This document shows, in pieces, positions 49,516 to 58,154 of a stretch of DNA of 64,000 nucleotides. The notes beneath the pieces are model-generated. The model had not been told where the DNA came from. It did not search any database and worked only from the letters and a program-made list of their open reading frames with translations. The stretch spans positions 53,201-117,200 of the forward strand of contig JABLWZ010000014.1 in assembly GCA_013178275.1 (NCBI GenBank). The letters are read 5' to 3'. The translations under genes and the position numbers were made by a program. Source of the DNA: Bacillota bacterium. GTDB lineage: Bacteria; Bacillota; Ch66; Ch109. Position 1 is the first letter of the stretch. Every line of letters begins with the position of its first letter.

Positions 49516-50037
49516 CTAAACCCCGGCCCGCTCTTCCATCTCCCGTATCCGGTCCCTGAGCATCGCGGCCCGCTCGAACTCTTCCTTTTTGATGGCGTTT
49601 TTCAGTTCCGTCCTCAGGTCGTTCAACTGCCTCTTCTCGCTGATGGCCCGGCCCCCCCGCCGGGGGACCTTGCCGAAGTGGCGGGAATTTCCATGGATGC
49701 GGCGCAGCAGATGCTCCAGTTGGTCGTTAAAACTCTGGTAGCACTCGACGCATCCGAACTTGCCCTCCTTGGTAAACTCGGAATAACCGGTCCCGCAGCG
49801 TTCGCACTTGATGGAATCCACCGGCGACGCCTTCATCTTACCCTGGACCGAATCAGGCTGGTTCATCAGGCTGAAGAAGAACTGCTGAATCGGAGAGAAG
49901 CTGGGCGCGGCCGCGAATCCCCATTCCGTTTGCTCTCCCGCGCACACCTCGCAAAGGTGCTCCTCTGTCTTCTGCTGATCCAGTACCTTGGTTATATGAA
50001 CCGTTGCCGGCCGTTTTTGACACCTCTCGCAGAACAT
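49516..50037 (-). CDS. mcsA: McsA, activator of McsB
   Basis: A 173-residue zinc protein with four CxxC pairs (CERCQKRPA, CEVCAG, CERCGTGYSEF, CVECYQSF) and a C-terminal UVR motif (NAIKKEEFERAAMLRDRIRE). It activates McsB. The ATG has GGGGGAG six bases ahead; the frame extends five codons further upstream. Confidence 0.94.
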   Translation of the reverse strand: MFCERCQKRPATVHITKVLDQQKTEEHLCEVCAGEQTEWGFAAAPSFSPIQQFFFSLMNQPDSVQGKMKASPVDSIKCERCGTGYSEFTKEGKFGCVECYQSFNDQLEHLLRRIHGNSRHFGKVPRRGGRAISEKRQLNDLRTELKNAIKKEEFERAAMLRDRIREMEERAGV

Positions 50038-50072
50038 AATATACTCCCCCACTCTATCTCAAAATACTTCGC

Positions 50073-50543
50073 TCAAACACCATCGTCCTCACAGACACAG
50101 AGCAGCGCCGCCTGAAGGATCTTGGCCCTGATCTGGTCCCGCTGGGCCATCTCCAGCGCCAGGGTGTTGCGGTCCACGATCCGCCGCAGCATCAAGGCCT
50201 CGCGCGATGTCAGGACCCCTTCGTCCAGGAGGCGCATGATCAATCCCTCGGCTACCGACTGGGAGATCCGGTCCCCTATCGTCTCCCGCAGAACATCCTC
50301 AAACTCCCTCACCCGCTCCAGTGAGATCCGTATCAGACGGACAAACCCGCCTCCTCCACGGCGGCTCTCCACCACATAACCGTGCTGCGCCGTGAAGCGG
50401 GTGCTGAGGACATAGTTGATCTGAGAAGGCGCACAGCCGAAATCCTCAGCCAGGTCATTCCGCTGCAGCTCGATAATGCCCTCCGGGCTTTGCTCCAACA
50501 GCGCCTTCAAGTAACGCTCGATCCGATTGACCAGATTTGACAT
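50073..50543 (-). CDS. ctsR: Transcriptional repressor CtsR
   Basis: A 156-residue stress repressor with a winged helix (RNDLAEDFGCAPSQINYVLS) and the glycine-rich wing RRGGGGFVRLIRIS, whose Arg is phosphorylated by McsB in B. subtilis. The start MSNLVNRIERYLK is canonical. CtsR boxes are visible upstream, so the operon is self-controlled. Confidence 0.96.
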   Translation of the reverse strand: MSNLVNRIERYLKALLEQSPEGIIELQRNDLAEDFGCAPSQINYVLSTRFTAQHGYVVESRRGGGGFVRLIRISLERVREFEDVLRETIGDRISQSVAEGLIMRLLDEGVLTSREALMLRRIVDRNTLALEMAQRDQIRAKILQAALLCVCEDDGV

Positions 50544-50567
50544 AGCCTCCACCTTGCTTCTCTGGAA

Positions 50568-50602
50568 TTTGACCTTAGTCAACCATTTGACCTTTTTTGA
50601 CC
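50568..50602 (-). promoter_or_regulatory. CtsR operator, paired heptamers
   Basis: On the minus strand GGTCAAA-AAA-GGTCAAA (50586-50602) is a perfect CtsR box. Next to it GGTTGAC-TAA-GGTCAAA (50568-50584) forms a second, less perfect site with the same three-base spacer. Both lie just downstream of the -10. Confidence 0.9.
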
Positions 50603-50612
50603 TTGTATTTTT

Positions 50613-50640
50613 ATTATACACTACAATTCAATTAACGCAA
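50613..50640 (-). promoter_or_regulatory. Sigma-A promoter for the ctsR-mcsA-mcsB-clpC operon
   Basis: TTGCGT (50635-50640), 16 bases, TATAAT (50613-50618). The operators follow directly, so bound CtsR would block initiation. Confidence 0.75.
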
Positions 50641-50665
50641 CCGGTAAGAATCCCATTACAATGGA

Positions 50666-50706
50666 AGGACCCCGGACATCTTTAAGTCTTCCCGCTTCCG
50701 GGGTCC
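50666..50706. other. Long perfect hairpin in the 353-base ctsR / 50897 intergenic gap
   Basis: GGACCCCGGA and TCCGGGGTCC form a ten-base stem around a 21-base loop. No T-run follows on either strand, so it is not a convincing terminator. It could be an operator, an RNA structure or part of an inserted element. Confidence 0.5.
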
Positions 50707-50711
50707 GGTAC

Positions 50712-50795
50712 ACGACGGTGAGAGCCATAGTTCTATGTACGCACGGTTTAGGGCCTCGGGAAAAACCCGGGTCTCGGTTATTTTTACTGCCCTTC
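50712..50795 (+). other. Structured stretch resembling a group II intron fragment
   Basis: GGTGAGAGCCATAGTTCTAT, then GTACGCACGGTTTAGGGCC, followed by a stem CTCGGG-AAAAA-CCCGGGT and TTATTTTTACT, recalls the GAGAGCCGT...TACGCACGGTTT region that lies near the 3' end of some bacterial group II introns. There is no reverse transcriptase and no other domain here, so it would be a relic or a chance likeness. The similarity is from memory, not from a search. Confidence 0.35.
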
Positions 50796-50896
50796 GAACA
50801 GCGGTGCATATTAGGCTTCCGCTGTGTTATATTTATAGAAAAGACCGTCTGTTATCACCAGCCGGAGGCCGTGCAGCATATGAAGGAGTGACAGTA

Positions 50897-52243
50897 TTGA
50901 AAAAACGTCTTTGGTCAACCCTTATTACCGCCTGGTGCCTGGTATTTATCCTGCTGCTTGGAAACCAGGCCGTGTTTGCCTCGGAAGGCAATGCCCCGAT
51001 CCCCCCGGGATCATTGAAGCTGGAGCCCTGCCCTACTGGACTCAGGGTTACCTGGGTGGACCGCTCGGACAATGAAGACGGGTTTCAGGTCGAGAAAAAG
51101 AAAGACGGATTAAGGTTCGAACCCGCCGCCTCCCAGACCAGCGGTTCGGAGTCTGTTATCAATACATACGATTGGGGTCACGGGGCAAAGTACATCATCC
51201 GGGTTAAAGCGTATAACAGCTATGGGGCATCCTATTCCGAAGAGGTCAGCCTGTACATGCCCAACCACACCACCAGCTCACCCCAATTCTTTTCAGTTCA
51301 GAACGTAGCGGAGAAGGGCAACCGCCTTTATCTCTCCTGGGAAGACACCTCCGACAACGAAGACGGTTTCTTCATCCTCCGCCGGAGCGCGTCTGGGTCC
51401 TATGTCGGTAAGGAAAGCCCAACCGCGGTCGTCGGTAAAAACGTAAACGAATACTACGACGATAACCTCGATTATGACACTGATTATATGTATCAGGTAT
51501 ACTCCTTCAACCTGCTCAGTTCTACTCCTTCCACTGAAGCGCGGCGGAAAACCGGTCCCACACCGCCCGAGGTTCAAGCCCTCGCGGTATCGAACGATAG
51601 GATTAAGGTGACCTGGACCGGCAGATCCGACCAGACTGATTACTACCGGGTTGACCGTAAGGAGGTTGGGGAGGCTGAATTCAGATCCATCAAGTATTCT
51701 CGCGGCGCTCAGGAATTCATCGACCAAGCGGTGGTGCCTTCCCGGACCTACATCTACCGGGTCGCGGCCGGCTACGACGTTATCTCTCTCTCACCCGAGG
51801 TCACGGTTGCTTTACCCCCGAAGAATCAACCATTCGTGGGTAAAAAGGTGATAAAGCTGAACCTCGGCCAGACCGCCTACCGGGTAAACGATGAGGTCCG
51901 CCAGATGGATACCGCTCCCTTCAGCCAGGAGGGACGCACCATGCTGCCGATACGGTACGTGACCGAGCCCCTGGGAGCCACCCTCGACTGGGACGGTGCC
52001 GCCCAGAAGGTCACCGTCAAACTGGGGAACCGGACCATCGAACTCTGGATCGGCAATAACACCGCCCGGGTCAACGGCCGGGAGGTATTGATCGACCCGG
52101 CCAACCCCCAGGTGATGCCGATCAGCGTGCCGCCCGGGCGGGCCATGCTGCCGCTCCGCTTCATCTCTGAAAACTTGGGCTGTCAGGTGGGCTGGAACCA
52201 GGAAACCCAGGAGGCCAGCTTGACCTATAGTGGGGGACAGTAG
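50897..52243 (+). CDS. Secreted fibronectin type III / stalk-domain protein
   Basis: A 448-residue exported protein. It has a signal peptide (KKRLWSTLITAWCLVFILLL, cleaved near VFA-SEG), then three FN3-like repeats with closely similar cores (LRVTWVDRSDNEDGFQVEKK, LYLSWEDTSDNEDGFFILRR, IKVTWTGRSDQTDYYRVDRK), then two halves of a copper amine oxidase N-terminal or stalk domain (MLPIRYVTEPLGATLDWDGA and MLPLRFISENLGCQVGWNQE). No anchoring motif or catalytic domain is present. A TTG start with AAGGAG eight bases ahead is chosen. A role in the cell envelope or matrix is inferred; function is unknown. Confidence 0.85.
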   Translation: MKKRLWSTLITAWCLVFILLLGNQAVFASEGNAPIPPGSLKLEPCPTGLRVTWVDRSDNEDGFQVEKKKDGLRFEPAASQTSGSESVINTYDWGHGAKYIIRVKAYNSYGASYSEEVSLYMPNHTTSSPQFFSVQNVAEKGNRLYLSWEDTSDNEDGFFILRRSASGSYVGKESPTAVVGKNVNEYYDDNLDYDTDYMYQVYSFNLLSSTPSTEARRKTGPTPPEVQALAVSNDRIKVTWTGRSDQTDYYRVDRKEVGEAEFRSIKYSRGAQEFIDQAVVPSRTYIYRVAAGYDVISLSPEVTVALPPKNQPFVGKKVIKLNLGQTAYRVNDEVRQMDTAPFSQEGRTMLPIRYVTEPLGATLDWDGAAQKVTVKLGNRTIELWIGNNTARVNGREVLIDPANPQVMPISVPPGRAMLPLRFISENLGCQVGWNQETQEASLTYSGGQ

Positions 52244-52361
52244 ATCATAACTAACCGAAGATATGGGGAGCCCTCGGATAAAACATCCGGGGGCTCTAAC
52301 AACCAACGAAGAAAACTTGGCTACCGCCAAGCCTCTGGCGAAGGCGAGAGCCTTAGTTGCA

Positions 52362-52412
52362 CTTGCTTATTATCAGAAAGTCCTGCTTATACTTTCTGAT
52401 AATGTAAGTAAG
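52362..52412. repeat. Long imperfect inverted repeat
   Basis: CTTGCTTATTATCAGAAAGT faces ACTTTCTGATAATGTAAGTAAG with a nine-base loop. The gap from 52244 to 52362 also contains a hairpin GAGCCCTCGGAT/ATCCGGGGGCTC and a GC-rich CTTGGCTACCGCCAAG stretch. These may be terminators of the gene at 50897 or a small inserted element. Confidence 0.55.
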
Positions 52413-52437
52413 CCGCTCATCTTGAGCGGCTTTATTG
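52412..52437. terminator. Bidirectional terminator between the 50897 gene and tRNA-Asn
   Basis: GCCGCTC-ATCTT-GAGCGGC is followed by TTTATTGT on the plus strand and TTACTTAC on the minus strand, so it can end both converging transcripts. Confidence 0.75.
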
Positions 52438-52439
52438 TC

Positions 52440-52514
52440 TGGCTCCCCGAGCTGGACTCGAACCAGCAACCACCCGGTTAACAGCCGGGTGCTCTACCAT
52501 TGAGCTATCGAGGA
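52440..52514 (-). tRNA. tRNA-Asn (GTT)
   Basis: A 75-base cloverleaf: acceptor TCCTCGA with TCGGGGA, anticodon loop CTGTTAA, T arm GGTTCGAGT, discriminator G and encoded CCA. It is a single-gene unit with its own promoter. Confidence 0.95.
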
Positions 52515-52549
52515 ATAAATTTTGGGTCCGTCATAAACTCGCGAGTGTT

Positions 52550-52578
52550 ATTATAGCAAGAAATCAGACAAGATGCAA
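52550..52578 (-). promoter_or_regulatory. Sigma-A promoter of tRNA-Asn
   Basis: TTGCAT (52573-52578), 17 bases, TATAAT (52550-52555). Confidence 0.75.
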
Positions 52579-52702
52579 GCGCCTTCCAAAGGGAAAGTTT
52601 TGTATTTGTTTCGGCTCTTTCTAATCCCTTTTTGGTAGAATACCACAGCGAAAATTGGTAGAATAGGTTTTAATTAATGACTGAACCAAAACGAGGTGGG
52701 TT

Positions 52703-53485
52703 ATGGCACAAGTCAAGCTCGCGGTTATCCAGTTTCCCCGCCAGACGTTCGAACTCGACCCCAACATCCGGCGGATGTCCGACTACCTGGCCGCAATAGA
52801 GACCGACACCGATATCGTCCTGCTCCCCGAAGGCTGGATGGGCCCGCTTTTCATGGGGGAGGATAAAAACCTGAAAATCCTGGGGGAGCTGTTTCCCCTG
52901 ATCAAAGCTCCCGACTGCCTGCTGGCCACCGGGGCCCAGTACCTGGAGATAGACGGGCAGAAATTGGACCGGGGCTTCTTCATCAGCAAGCACCTGGATG
53001 AACCCGTTCCTTACGACAAAATCTTCCCCTCCCAGGCCATCCGCGAACGGGACTTCATCGTTCCCGGCCACCACCTGCCGGTGGTCGAACACCAAGGGGT
53101 AAAGGTGGGGGCAGCGGTCTGTGTCGACTTTTTCTACCCCGAACTGGTGAGGAGCCTGGCCTTGCGCGGCGCCTCGCTGGTGGTAAACCCGGCCAACATC
53201 CCCACCAACCGGATGCCGCTGTGGCATCGGCTGGGGGTAACCCGGGCCAGCGAAAACACCGTATTCGTTGCCATGGCCAACAACACCGGCACCAGCTACC
53301 CCGACCAGCGGCGGATCACCGGGGACAGCTTCGTGGCCTATCCCGACGGTTTTCAGCTTTTCACCTTCGGTCCCGAGCCGGGTATCTACTACCACCAGCT
53401 CGACCTGTCCCTGATCGACCAGGTCCGCCAGCGCTGGCCGTACCTGGACGACATCCGGGAGCGGGGGATGGAGGTACCCCGGTAG
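52703..53485 (+). CDS. Nitrilase-superfamily carbon-nitrogen hydrolase
   Basis: A 260-residue hydrolase with the family triad: Glu43 (LLPEGWMG), Lys106 (VPYDKIFPS) and Cys140 (VGAAVCVDFFYPE). Members cleave amides or nitriles; substrate is not predictable here. GAGGTGG precedes the ATG. Upstream, TTGGTAGAATA occurs twice (52632 and 52655), possibly an operator or paired -10 elements. It converges on the regulator gene at 53506 with only 20 bases between. Confidence 0.9.
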   Translation: MAQVKLAVIQFPRQTFELDPNIRRMSDYLAAIETDTDIVLLPEGWMGPLFMGEDKNLKILGELFPLIKAPDCLLATGAQYLEIDGQKLDRGFFISKHLDEPVPYDKIFPSQAIRERDFIVPGHHLPVVEHQGVKVGAAVCVDFFYPELVRSLALRGASLVVNPANIPTNRMPLWHRLGVTRASENTVFVAMANNTGTSYPDQRRITGDSFVAYPDGFQLFTFGPEPGIYYHQLDLSLIDQVRQRWPYLDDIRERGMEVPR

Positions 53486-53505
53486 AAGGATATAGCAGTA
53501 TACCA

Positions 53506-56193
53506 CTAGTTCTCGATTTTATAGTCTTTCATCTTGCGGTAGAGTGTATTGCGAGACATGCCCAGCTCCAGAGAGGCCTTGCTGACATTCCCGCCTGCCA
53601 AATCCAGAGCCTTAATAATATTCGCTTTTTCCTGTTCCATCAGGAACAGCCTGCGGGTGCTGCGATTGGTCATTACTACCGGCATACCGACATCGGGCTC
53701 AGCCTTCGTCTGCCTATGGAAACCGCCGCCACTGCCGTCCAATATTATCTCCCGGGGAAGCTGGTCAACCTTTATAAAGCCGTCCTCAGCCGTCAGGAGT
53801 ATCCTTTCGGTCACGTTCTGCAGTTCGCGTATATTGCCCGGCCAATCGTAGTTTCTCAGGCACCTGAAGACCTCGGGATCAACCTCGATGATATGCCGAA
53901 GGAACTTGGGGGACATGTCGTTCAGGAAATGCTGGAACAGCAGTTTGATGTCTCCCCGCCGTTCGCGAAGCGGGGGAATGGATATCTTGATGACATTGAG
54001 CCGGTAATACAGATCATCGCGGAATTTTCCTTCCCGAACCAGCTCCAACAGGTCCTGGTTGGTAGCGGCGATGATTCTGACATCCACATTGATGGGGGTA
54101 CCGCCGCCTACCCTAAGGATACTCCTCTCCTGGATGGCCCGCAGCAGAATGGCCTGCTGCTCCAGCGGCATGTCCCCAATCTCATCCAGCAGCAGCGTCC
54201 CTTTGTTGGCCAACTCGAATTTTCCCGGTCTGCCGCCGCGCCGGGCCCCGGTAAAAGCACCTTCGACGTATCCGAACAACTCGCTGCCCACCAATTCACG
54301 CGGCAGGGCGGCGCAGTTGATGGCCACGAAAGGGCCGTTGGCGCGTGGACTGGCGTTGTGAATGGCCTGAGCGAACACCTCTTTACCGGTGCCGCTTTCG
54401 GCCTGCAGCAGTACGGTGGAGGAGTTGGTTCCCGCCATCATGGCGAGCTTTACTGATCTTCTCAGCTGTTTGTCTTCCCCGATTATGGATTCAAAGGTAA
54501 AACTGGCCTGCGACCCGGTGAGGGTGTTGACCAGCTGCTGTACCTGGGCCATGGGGCGAAGGATGAGGGTCGCTCCTGAAACCTGCCCGTACTCGTCGAA
54601 TACCGGCTTGCCCGAACAGGTTCCATGGATCTTCCGATACATGCCATCGATCAAAATCTCACGTTCGTAAAAACACTGACCGGTCTTGAGCAGCTCCATC
54701 GTATTTGGCGCCTTGCCGCAGAAAAGGTCCACGATGTGGCAACCGACCAGGGTTTCGTCGGAATGTCCGATGATGTTTTTGGCAGCGGGGTTGAACTGAA
54801 GGATAAGGCCTTCTTTGTCCAGGACGATGACCCCGTCTGACATGGTGTCGAACACGTTGGTCAATTCATAATGCAGGTTCCGGAGCGCCTGCTGTTCTAT
54901 CCGCAGCTCCTTCTCCTGGTAGAGGTGGCAGTTTTGTGCCTTGTTCAGTCCATTGAATACGGCTACCGCCATATCATAACAGGAGTTGTACCCACAAGCG
55001 GCGCAGTTGCGAAATTCTTTCTCCTCGACCTTGTGCATGTCGATGTATATCTTCTGGAGTTCGTCTTGCGTCGGGATCTTGAGTGTGTTATGGGAAGACC
55101 GGTCCTGATAGTGCCGGTACTCGAAGCTGTGTTCCTTCAATATCCTAGACCGGAATTCGTCCAGCTCTTTGTTTTTCTGCTTGTCGCTGATCGCCTTTTC
55201 CGAGCGGACCGCCACCGCGTATTCCTTTTCTTCGATGGCCCGGTTAACACACCCCACACCGTTATTGCAGCCTTTATCGCAGCCGAGGACGTCGACGATC
55301 AACGGCAGATGGGGGCTGCCTTTTCTGATGGCGGACTCCAGATTGGCCAGATACTCCCCAAAAACACTCGGACCATCGACCTTGGCGATCGAGCTGGCGG
55401 GGACGTCCGGGTAGTGGTAAAGATAAGTTTCCTTCAACCCGCCAGGAGTGGAAAAACGGGTGGCGATCCCAGCGGATACGGGATTGTCAAACTGCCCATC
55501 ATCCAGCGAATCGATGTCGATGCCCTTCTCCTGCAGAATTTTCACCATCGACTGGAATATCACGGTGTATTTGACCATCTTGCTGTCTTGAAACTCCCGG
55601 CGCTTAGCCAGGCAGGGGGAGATAAAGGCCAACTCGGCATCCGGGTGCAGTGATTTTAGGTAAACCGCCAGGTTGTGCACCGGACTGCCTATCGGCGCAA
55701 TGTTCTCGATCAGTCTCGGATGGTTTAGTTCAATATACTTGATGACGGCAGGGCAGGGCTGCGCGATGACCGGCTTCTTCACCGTGCCGTTCTGGATGGC
55801 TTCATGGTAACATGCAACGGCGATTTCCGCCCCCAGGGCTACGTCATAGACCTTTTTAATCCCCAGGTGCTTTAAAGCGGTAATCAGTTTTTTCAGGTCG
55901 AAATTACCTTCGGCGGATGGTGCTATCATGGCGATTATCTCCTTGGTGGATAAATCGGCCACGAATTGAGGCGAGTCGTCAATAGCAAACCGGGCGCTCT
56001 TTTCGACGACGCCGCCATGGCTCTTGAGACAGGCCTGGATGCACTGGCCGCAGCCAATGCACAGGTTGTTGTTGAATTTAACTACCGCCCCGCTGCCATC
56101 GCTGCATATCTTTACCGGGCATACCGCTATGCATTGATGGCAGTTGGTGCAGTTCTCCTCTTTGATGCCTATGATCTCAATAAGGTTTCCCAT
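53506..56193 (-). CDS. Sigma-54 activator fused to a ferredoxin/[FeFe]-hydrogenase-like sensor
   Basis: An 895-residue protein with domains in this order: two 4Fe-4S ferredoxin motifs ([12 protein letters not shown] at 15-26; [11 protein letters not shown] at 45-55); an [FeFe]-hydrogenase-like domain with H-cluster-type Cys at 147 (QPCPAV), 194 (SPCLAKRRE), 305 and 309 (GCDKGCNNG); a further Cys cluster CAACGYNSC (397-405) plus Cys422; a PAS-like region about 440-550; a sigma-54 AAA+ domain (ESGTGKE near 600, GAFTGA at 645-650, LLLDEIGDM) and a Fis helix-turn-helix ([20 protein letters not shown]). The L1 loop lacks the proton-transfer Cys of active enzymes, so it is more likely a sensor than a catalyst. 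It should read H2 or redox state and switch on sigma-54 promoters, most simply the one at 61321. It lies 162 bases after hydA. Confidence 0.93.
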   Translation of the reverse strand: MGNLIEIIGIKEENCTNCHQCIAVCPVKICSDGSGAVVKFNNNLCIGCGQCIQACLKSHGGVVEKSARFAIDDSPQFVADLSTKEIIAMIAPSAEGNFDLKKLITALKHLGIKKVYDVALGAEIAVACYHEAIQNGTVKKPVIAQPCPAVIKYIELNHPRLIENIAPIGSPVHNLAVYLKSLHPDAELAFISPCLAKRREFQDSKMVKYTVIFQSMVKILQEKGIDIDSLDDGQFDNPVSAGIATRFSTPGGLKETYLYHYPDVPASSIAKVDGPSVFGEYLANLESAIRKGSPHLPLIVDVLGCDKGCNNGVGCVNRAIEEKEYAVAVRSEKAISDKQKNKELDEFRSRILKEHSFEYRHYQDRSSHNTLKIPTQDELQKIYIDMHKVEEKEFRNCAACGYNSCYDMAVAVFNGLNKAQNCHLYQEKELRIEQQALRNLHYELTNVFDTMSDGVIVLDKEGLILQFNPAAKNIIGHSDETLVGCHIVDLFCGKAPNTMELLKTGQCFYEREILIDGMYRKIHGTCSGKPVFDEYGQVSGATLILRPMAQVQQLVNTLTGSQASFTFESIIGEDKQLRRSVKLAMMAGTNSSTVLLQAESGTGKEVFAQAIHNASPRANGPFVAINCAALPRELVGSELFGYVEGAFTGARRGGRPGKFELANKGTLLLDEIGDMPLEQQAILLRAIQERSILRVGGGTPINVDVRIIAATNQDLLELVREGKFRDDLYYRLNVIKISIPPLRERRGDIKLLFQHFLNDMSPKFLRHIIEVDPEVFRCLRNYDWPGNIRELQNVTERILLTAEDGFIKVDQLPREIILDGSGGGFHRQTKAEPDVGMPVVMTNRSTRRLFLMEQEKANIIKALDLAGGNVSKASLELGMSRNTLYRKMKDYKIEN

Positions 56194-56355
56194 CTCTCTA
56201 CCGCTCTCTAGTTATCAGATTCATGGCGTTCTCCGATAAGTTACGCGCTCACCCACACATCGGAAACCCCACGACTGAACGCGCTGCTGGAAAAAACGCG
56301 CGTCTTCCTGCTTGACAAGCAGTCGGATCAGTCAATCCATATCATTTTACCATAA

Positions 56356-58083
56356 CTAAATACCTTTCGACTTTTGTGAATACTTGGTATGCAGTAAATC
56401 GTGACCCTTTTCTCCCAGGGGCTGGTACAGAAACTCCTCATACAGAGCCTTTATCTCAGAGTTGTCGTGAGACTTCCGCACATCCAGGCCCTGCTCTTCG
56501 CTATAGATAGCCGCAACGCGTTCGGCCCGCTTTTGGTTGGTATGGGTTAAGGGCTGACCTCCTCCGCCTACACAGCCGCCGGGACAGGCCATGACCTCAA
56601 TAAAGTGATAGGGAGACTCACCGTTTTTTACCTGCTCCATCAACCTGCGCGCATTGCCCAGGCTATGAGCGACAGCCACCTTGACCACCGTGCCATCGAG
56701 ATCGACCTGCGCCTCCTTGATACCCTGCATGCCTCTGACCTCATTAAAATCGATCTCCAGCGAGTCGTGTCCGGTGACTTTTTCATAAACAGTCCGCAGG
56801 GCGGCTTCCATTACCCCTCCACTGGCTCCAAAAATCACCGCCGCCCCGGTATACTCACCCATCCAGGAGTCAAAATCCGAGCCTTCCAGTTTCAGCGGGT
56901 CAACCCCAGTCATGCGGAACAGCCGCGCCAGTTCTCGGGTGGTCAATACCAGGTCCACATCCGGGAAGCTGCTGTCAGCCATCTCCGGACGCAGAGCTTC
57001 ATACTTCTTGGCCGTGCAGGGCATGATCGATACAGAGAAAATCCTGGCTGGATCGATACCCATTTTATCCGCCCAGTAGGTCTTCACCAGCGCGCCAAAC
57101 ATCTGCTGCGGGGATTTGCAGGTAGAAAGATTGCCCAATTGATCAGGATAGAATACCTCCAGGAAGTTTACCCAGGCCGGGCAGCAGGAGGTTACCATGG
57201 GCAGATCCCTGCCTTCACGCAGCCGTTCCAGCAGTTCATGCCCCTCTTCCATTATCGTGAGATCGGCTGAAAAGTTTGTGCTCAAGACGTAATCGAACCC
57301 CAGCTTACGGAGCCCATTGATCAGCTGCGGCATACCCAGTTCACCGGTCGGGTTGGACAGCTCCTCAGCCATCGCCAGCCTGACAGACGGTGCGATCTGG
57401 ACCACCATGGTTTTCTCCAGATCGACGGCCGCCGCGAAGAAATCATCGATCTGCTCATTTTCGCTGATAGCGCCGACCGGGCAGGCATGGATGCACTGTC
57501 CGCACATGACGCAGGGGCTTTCCGACAAGTCACGCTCCAACGACGGGACCACCCGGGTCTCAAACCCGCGGTGCGCGAAACCGAGGGCATGTACCGTCTG
57601 CACAGAGCTGCATACCTCGACACATCGTCCGCAGAGCAGGCACTTGTTAGGATCTCTCACCATCGCCGGGCTCGAAAAGTCCAGCGGCAGGTTCCGCTCC
57701 TCCTGGAGGAAACGATTCCCGCGCACATCATAACTGGCAGCCAGTTCCTGCAGCTCGCAGATACCGCTGCGGACGCAGTGCAGACAGTCCTGAGGGTGAT
57801 GGGCCAGGATCAGTTCCAGGATGGTCCTTCTTGCTTCCATGACCCGGGCGGTGGTGGTTTTTACCACCATTCCCTCGCTGACCAGGGTGGCGCAGGACGG
57901 CAGGAGATTCTTCTGCCCCTCGACCTCGACCACACAAACCCGGCAGTTGGCCTTGACCTCCTGGTCCGGGTGGTAACACAGGGTCGGTATCTTAACCCCC
58001 GCCCGACGCGCGGCATCCAGTATGGTGGTATCGGCAGGCACCGTCGTCCGTATGCCGTTGATGATCAGTGTTATATCCGACAA
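56356..58083 (-). CDS. hydA: [FeFe] hydrogenase catalytic subunit, HydA of a HydABC complex
   Basis: A 575-residue cytoplasmic hydrogenase. N-terminal 2Fe-2S domain (Cys36, 47, 50, 64), a His/Cys 4Fe-4S site (HPQDCLHCVRSGICELQ), two 4Fe-4S clusters (CLLCGRCVEVC, CVMCGQCIHACP) and the H-cluster loops TSCCPAW, MPCTAKKYE and MACPGGCVGGGGQP, all intact. With HydB and HydC it should form an NAD-linked, probably electron-bifurcating (ferredoxin plus NADH) enzyme, as in Thermotoga or Moorella; bifurcation is inferred. A TTG start has AAGGAG ahead. Confidence 0.95.
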   Translation of the reverse strand: MSDITLIINGIRTTVPADTTILDAARRAGVKIPTLCYHPDQEVKANCRVCVVEVEGQKNLLPSCATLVSEGMVVKTTTARVMEARRTILELILAHHPQDCLHCVRSGICELQELAASYDVRGNRFLQEERNLPLDFSSPAMVRDPNKCLLCGRCVEVCSSVQTVHALGFAHRGFETRVVPSLERDLSESPCVMCGQCIHACPVGAISENEQIDDFFAAAVDLEKTMVVQIAPSVRLAMAEELSNPTGELGMPQLINGLRKLGFDYVLSTNFSADLTIMEEGHELLERLREGRDLPMVTSCCPAWVNFLEVFYPDQLGNLSTCKSPQQMFGALVKTYWADKMGIDPARIFSVSIMPCTAKKYEALRPEMADSSFPDVDLVLTTRELARLFRMTGVDPLKLEGSDFDSWMGEYTGAAVIFGASGGVMEAALRTVYEKVTGHDSLEIDFNEVRGMQGIKEAQVDLDGTVVKVAVAHSLGNARRLMEQVKNGESPYHFIEVMACPGGCVGGGGQPLTHTNQKRAERVAAIYSEEQGLDVRKSHDNSEIKALYEEFLYQPLGEKGHDLLHTKYSQKSKGI

Positions 58084-58154
58084 AGCATTTGACTCCTTCC
58101 TTAATCCCTTATCGAATCAGGTGTTTTCAGTGATACGCAGGGCAGTTCCGCTAA

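Noticed and set aside
50666..50706. Terminator call for the GGACCCCGGA hairpin
   Set aside because: The stem is perfect but neither side has a T-run, and no transcript needs ending there because the flanking genes diverge.
52670..53506. 278-codon minus-strand frame opposite the nitrilase gene
   Set aside because: The plus-strand protein has the complete Glu-Lys-Cys triad and a good ribosome site; the reverse frame has none of these.
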